A stretch of DNA of 5,605 bases from JAJISG01 sp964347345. GTDB taxonomy: Archaea; Thermoplasmatota; Thermoplasmata; RBG-16-68-12; JAJISG01. Below the pieces are notes generated by a model. That model did not search any database, had not been told where the DNA came from, and worked only from the letters and a program-made list of their open reading frames with translations. Position 1 is the stretch's first letter; each line of letters starts with the position of its first letter. This document shows positions 5,454 to 5,605 of the stretch, piece after piece. The position numbers were made by a program, and so were the translations under genes. The stretch is from contig CAYFYB010000049.1 in the NCBI GenBank assembly GCA_964347345.1, positions 1 to 5,605 on the forward strand. The letters are read 5' to 3'.

Positions 5454-5605
5454 CTACTCGTTGTCCTCGTCCTCCCGGGCCTCCCACTCAGACTCTACCT
5501 CGGGCTCCTCGTCCCGAGTCTGCCACTCGTACTCCACCTCGGGTTCCTCATCGCGGACGAAGACGCCCTTCCGCCAGGCCACGACAAGGGCCACGGCTGC
5601 TACTG
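5454..5605 (-). CDS. C-terminus of a membrane protein with an acidic repeat tail
   Basis: The minus-strand frame is open from the right edge to a TAG at 5456-5454, giving about 50 codons. The visible part begins with the end of a hydrophobic helix (VAAVALVVAW), then a positive flank (RKG), then a very acidic tail. The tail contains RDEEPEVEYEWQT followed directly by RDEEPEVESEWEA and ends REDEDNE. A hydrophobic segment followed by Arg-Lys and the tail suggests a C-terminal transmembrane anchor with the tail in the cytosol (inference from the positive-inside rule). The rest of the gene lies outside the window, so size and function are unknown. A hairpin follows the stop. The Leu-rich plus-strand frame opposite is the antisense of GAG codons. 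The reading frame is convincing from composition and repeat phase. Confidence 0.75.
   Translation of the reverse strand, partial: VAAVALVVAWRKGVFVRDEEPEVEYEWQTRDEEPEVESEWEAREDEDNE
5478..5555 (-). repeat. Two 39-bp tandem repeats encoding RDEEPEVE(Y/S)EW(Q/E)(T/A)
   Basis: Unit 5517-5555 and unit 5478-5516 lie head to tail and agree at about 30 of 39 bases. At the protein level 10 of 13 residues are identical, with the shared core RDEEPEVE-x-EW. Most base changes are silent or conservative, as expected for a coding repeat under selection. A degenerate third start (RED) follows. Confidence 0.85.

Noticed and set aside
5304..5605. Plus-strand Leu/Val-rich frame that looks like a membrane protein (starts MLPLSLILVP).
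   Set aside because: It is codon-aligned antisense of the acidic-tail gene. Its leucine runs are simply the complement of GAG codons.
1..5605. CRISPR arrays, insertion-sequence ends, transposases or rRNA genes.
   Set aside because: No regularly spaced repeats, transposase motifs or rRNA stretches were seen on either strand.

Overview
The window looks like part of a GC-rich archaeal chromosome or metagenome scaffold. The signs are a perfect archaeal TATA box (TTTATATA, minus strand), strong GGAGG/GGTGA Shine-Dalgarno sites, T-tract or pyrimidine-rich gene ends, heavy AGG/AGA arginine use, and an archaeal-style winged-helix/STAND ATPase/TPR protein. A euryarchaeal or Thermoplasmatota-like source is a reasonable inference but is not proven. 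Two 10-N runs (1210-1219 and 4144-4153) are assembly gaps, and each removes the 5' end of a gene.

Left part, plus strand. From the window edge to 1097 lies the C-terminal two thirds of a B12-binding-type radical SAM enzyme, with its CxxxCxxC cluster motif present. It ends in a short hairpin plus pyrimidine tract. A possible promoter follows, then the first gap. Next is the dominant gene (from the gap to 3990), a large multidomain signalling regulator with an N-terminal winged helix, a STAND/NB-ARC-like ATPase and a long TPR array. It resembles MalT/AfsR-type regulators and NLR-like sensors in plan.

Middle, minus strand. A small gene (3980-4143, continuing into the second gap) overlaps the last 11 bases of the STAND gene tail to tail. 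Across the gap it has a well-spaced SD and a perfect TATA box, so it is very likely real. Bases 4214-4475 hold no convincing gene.

Right part. A compact minus-strand cluster contains an 89-residue basic protein (GTG start, AGGAGG SD), then a possible 21-residue ORF, then a 24-residue single-helix membrane microprotein with a full GGAGGTGA SD. It closes with a T6 terminator tract. Divergent from this cluster, on the plus strand, is a possible 74-residue hypothetical gene (5034-5258). After two hairpin regions, the window ends in the C-terminus of a minus-strand membrane protein with a cytosolic-type acidic tail built from two 13-residue tandem repeats (5454-5605).

No complete pathway is visible. 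The most interesting points are the regulator's architecture, the microprotein cluster, the hidden convergent small gene and the acidic repeat tail.
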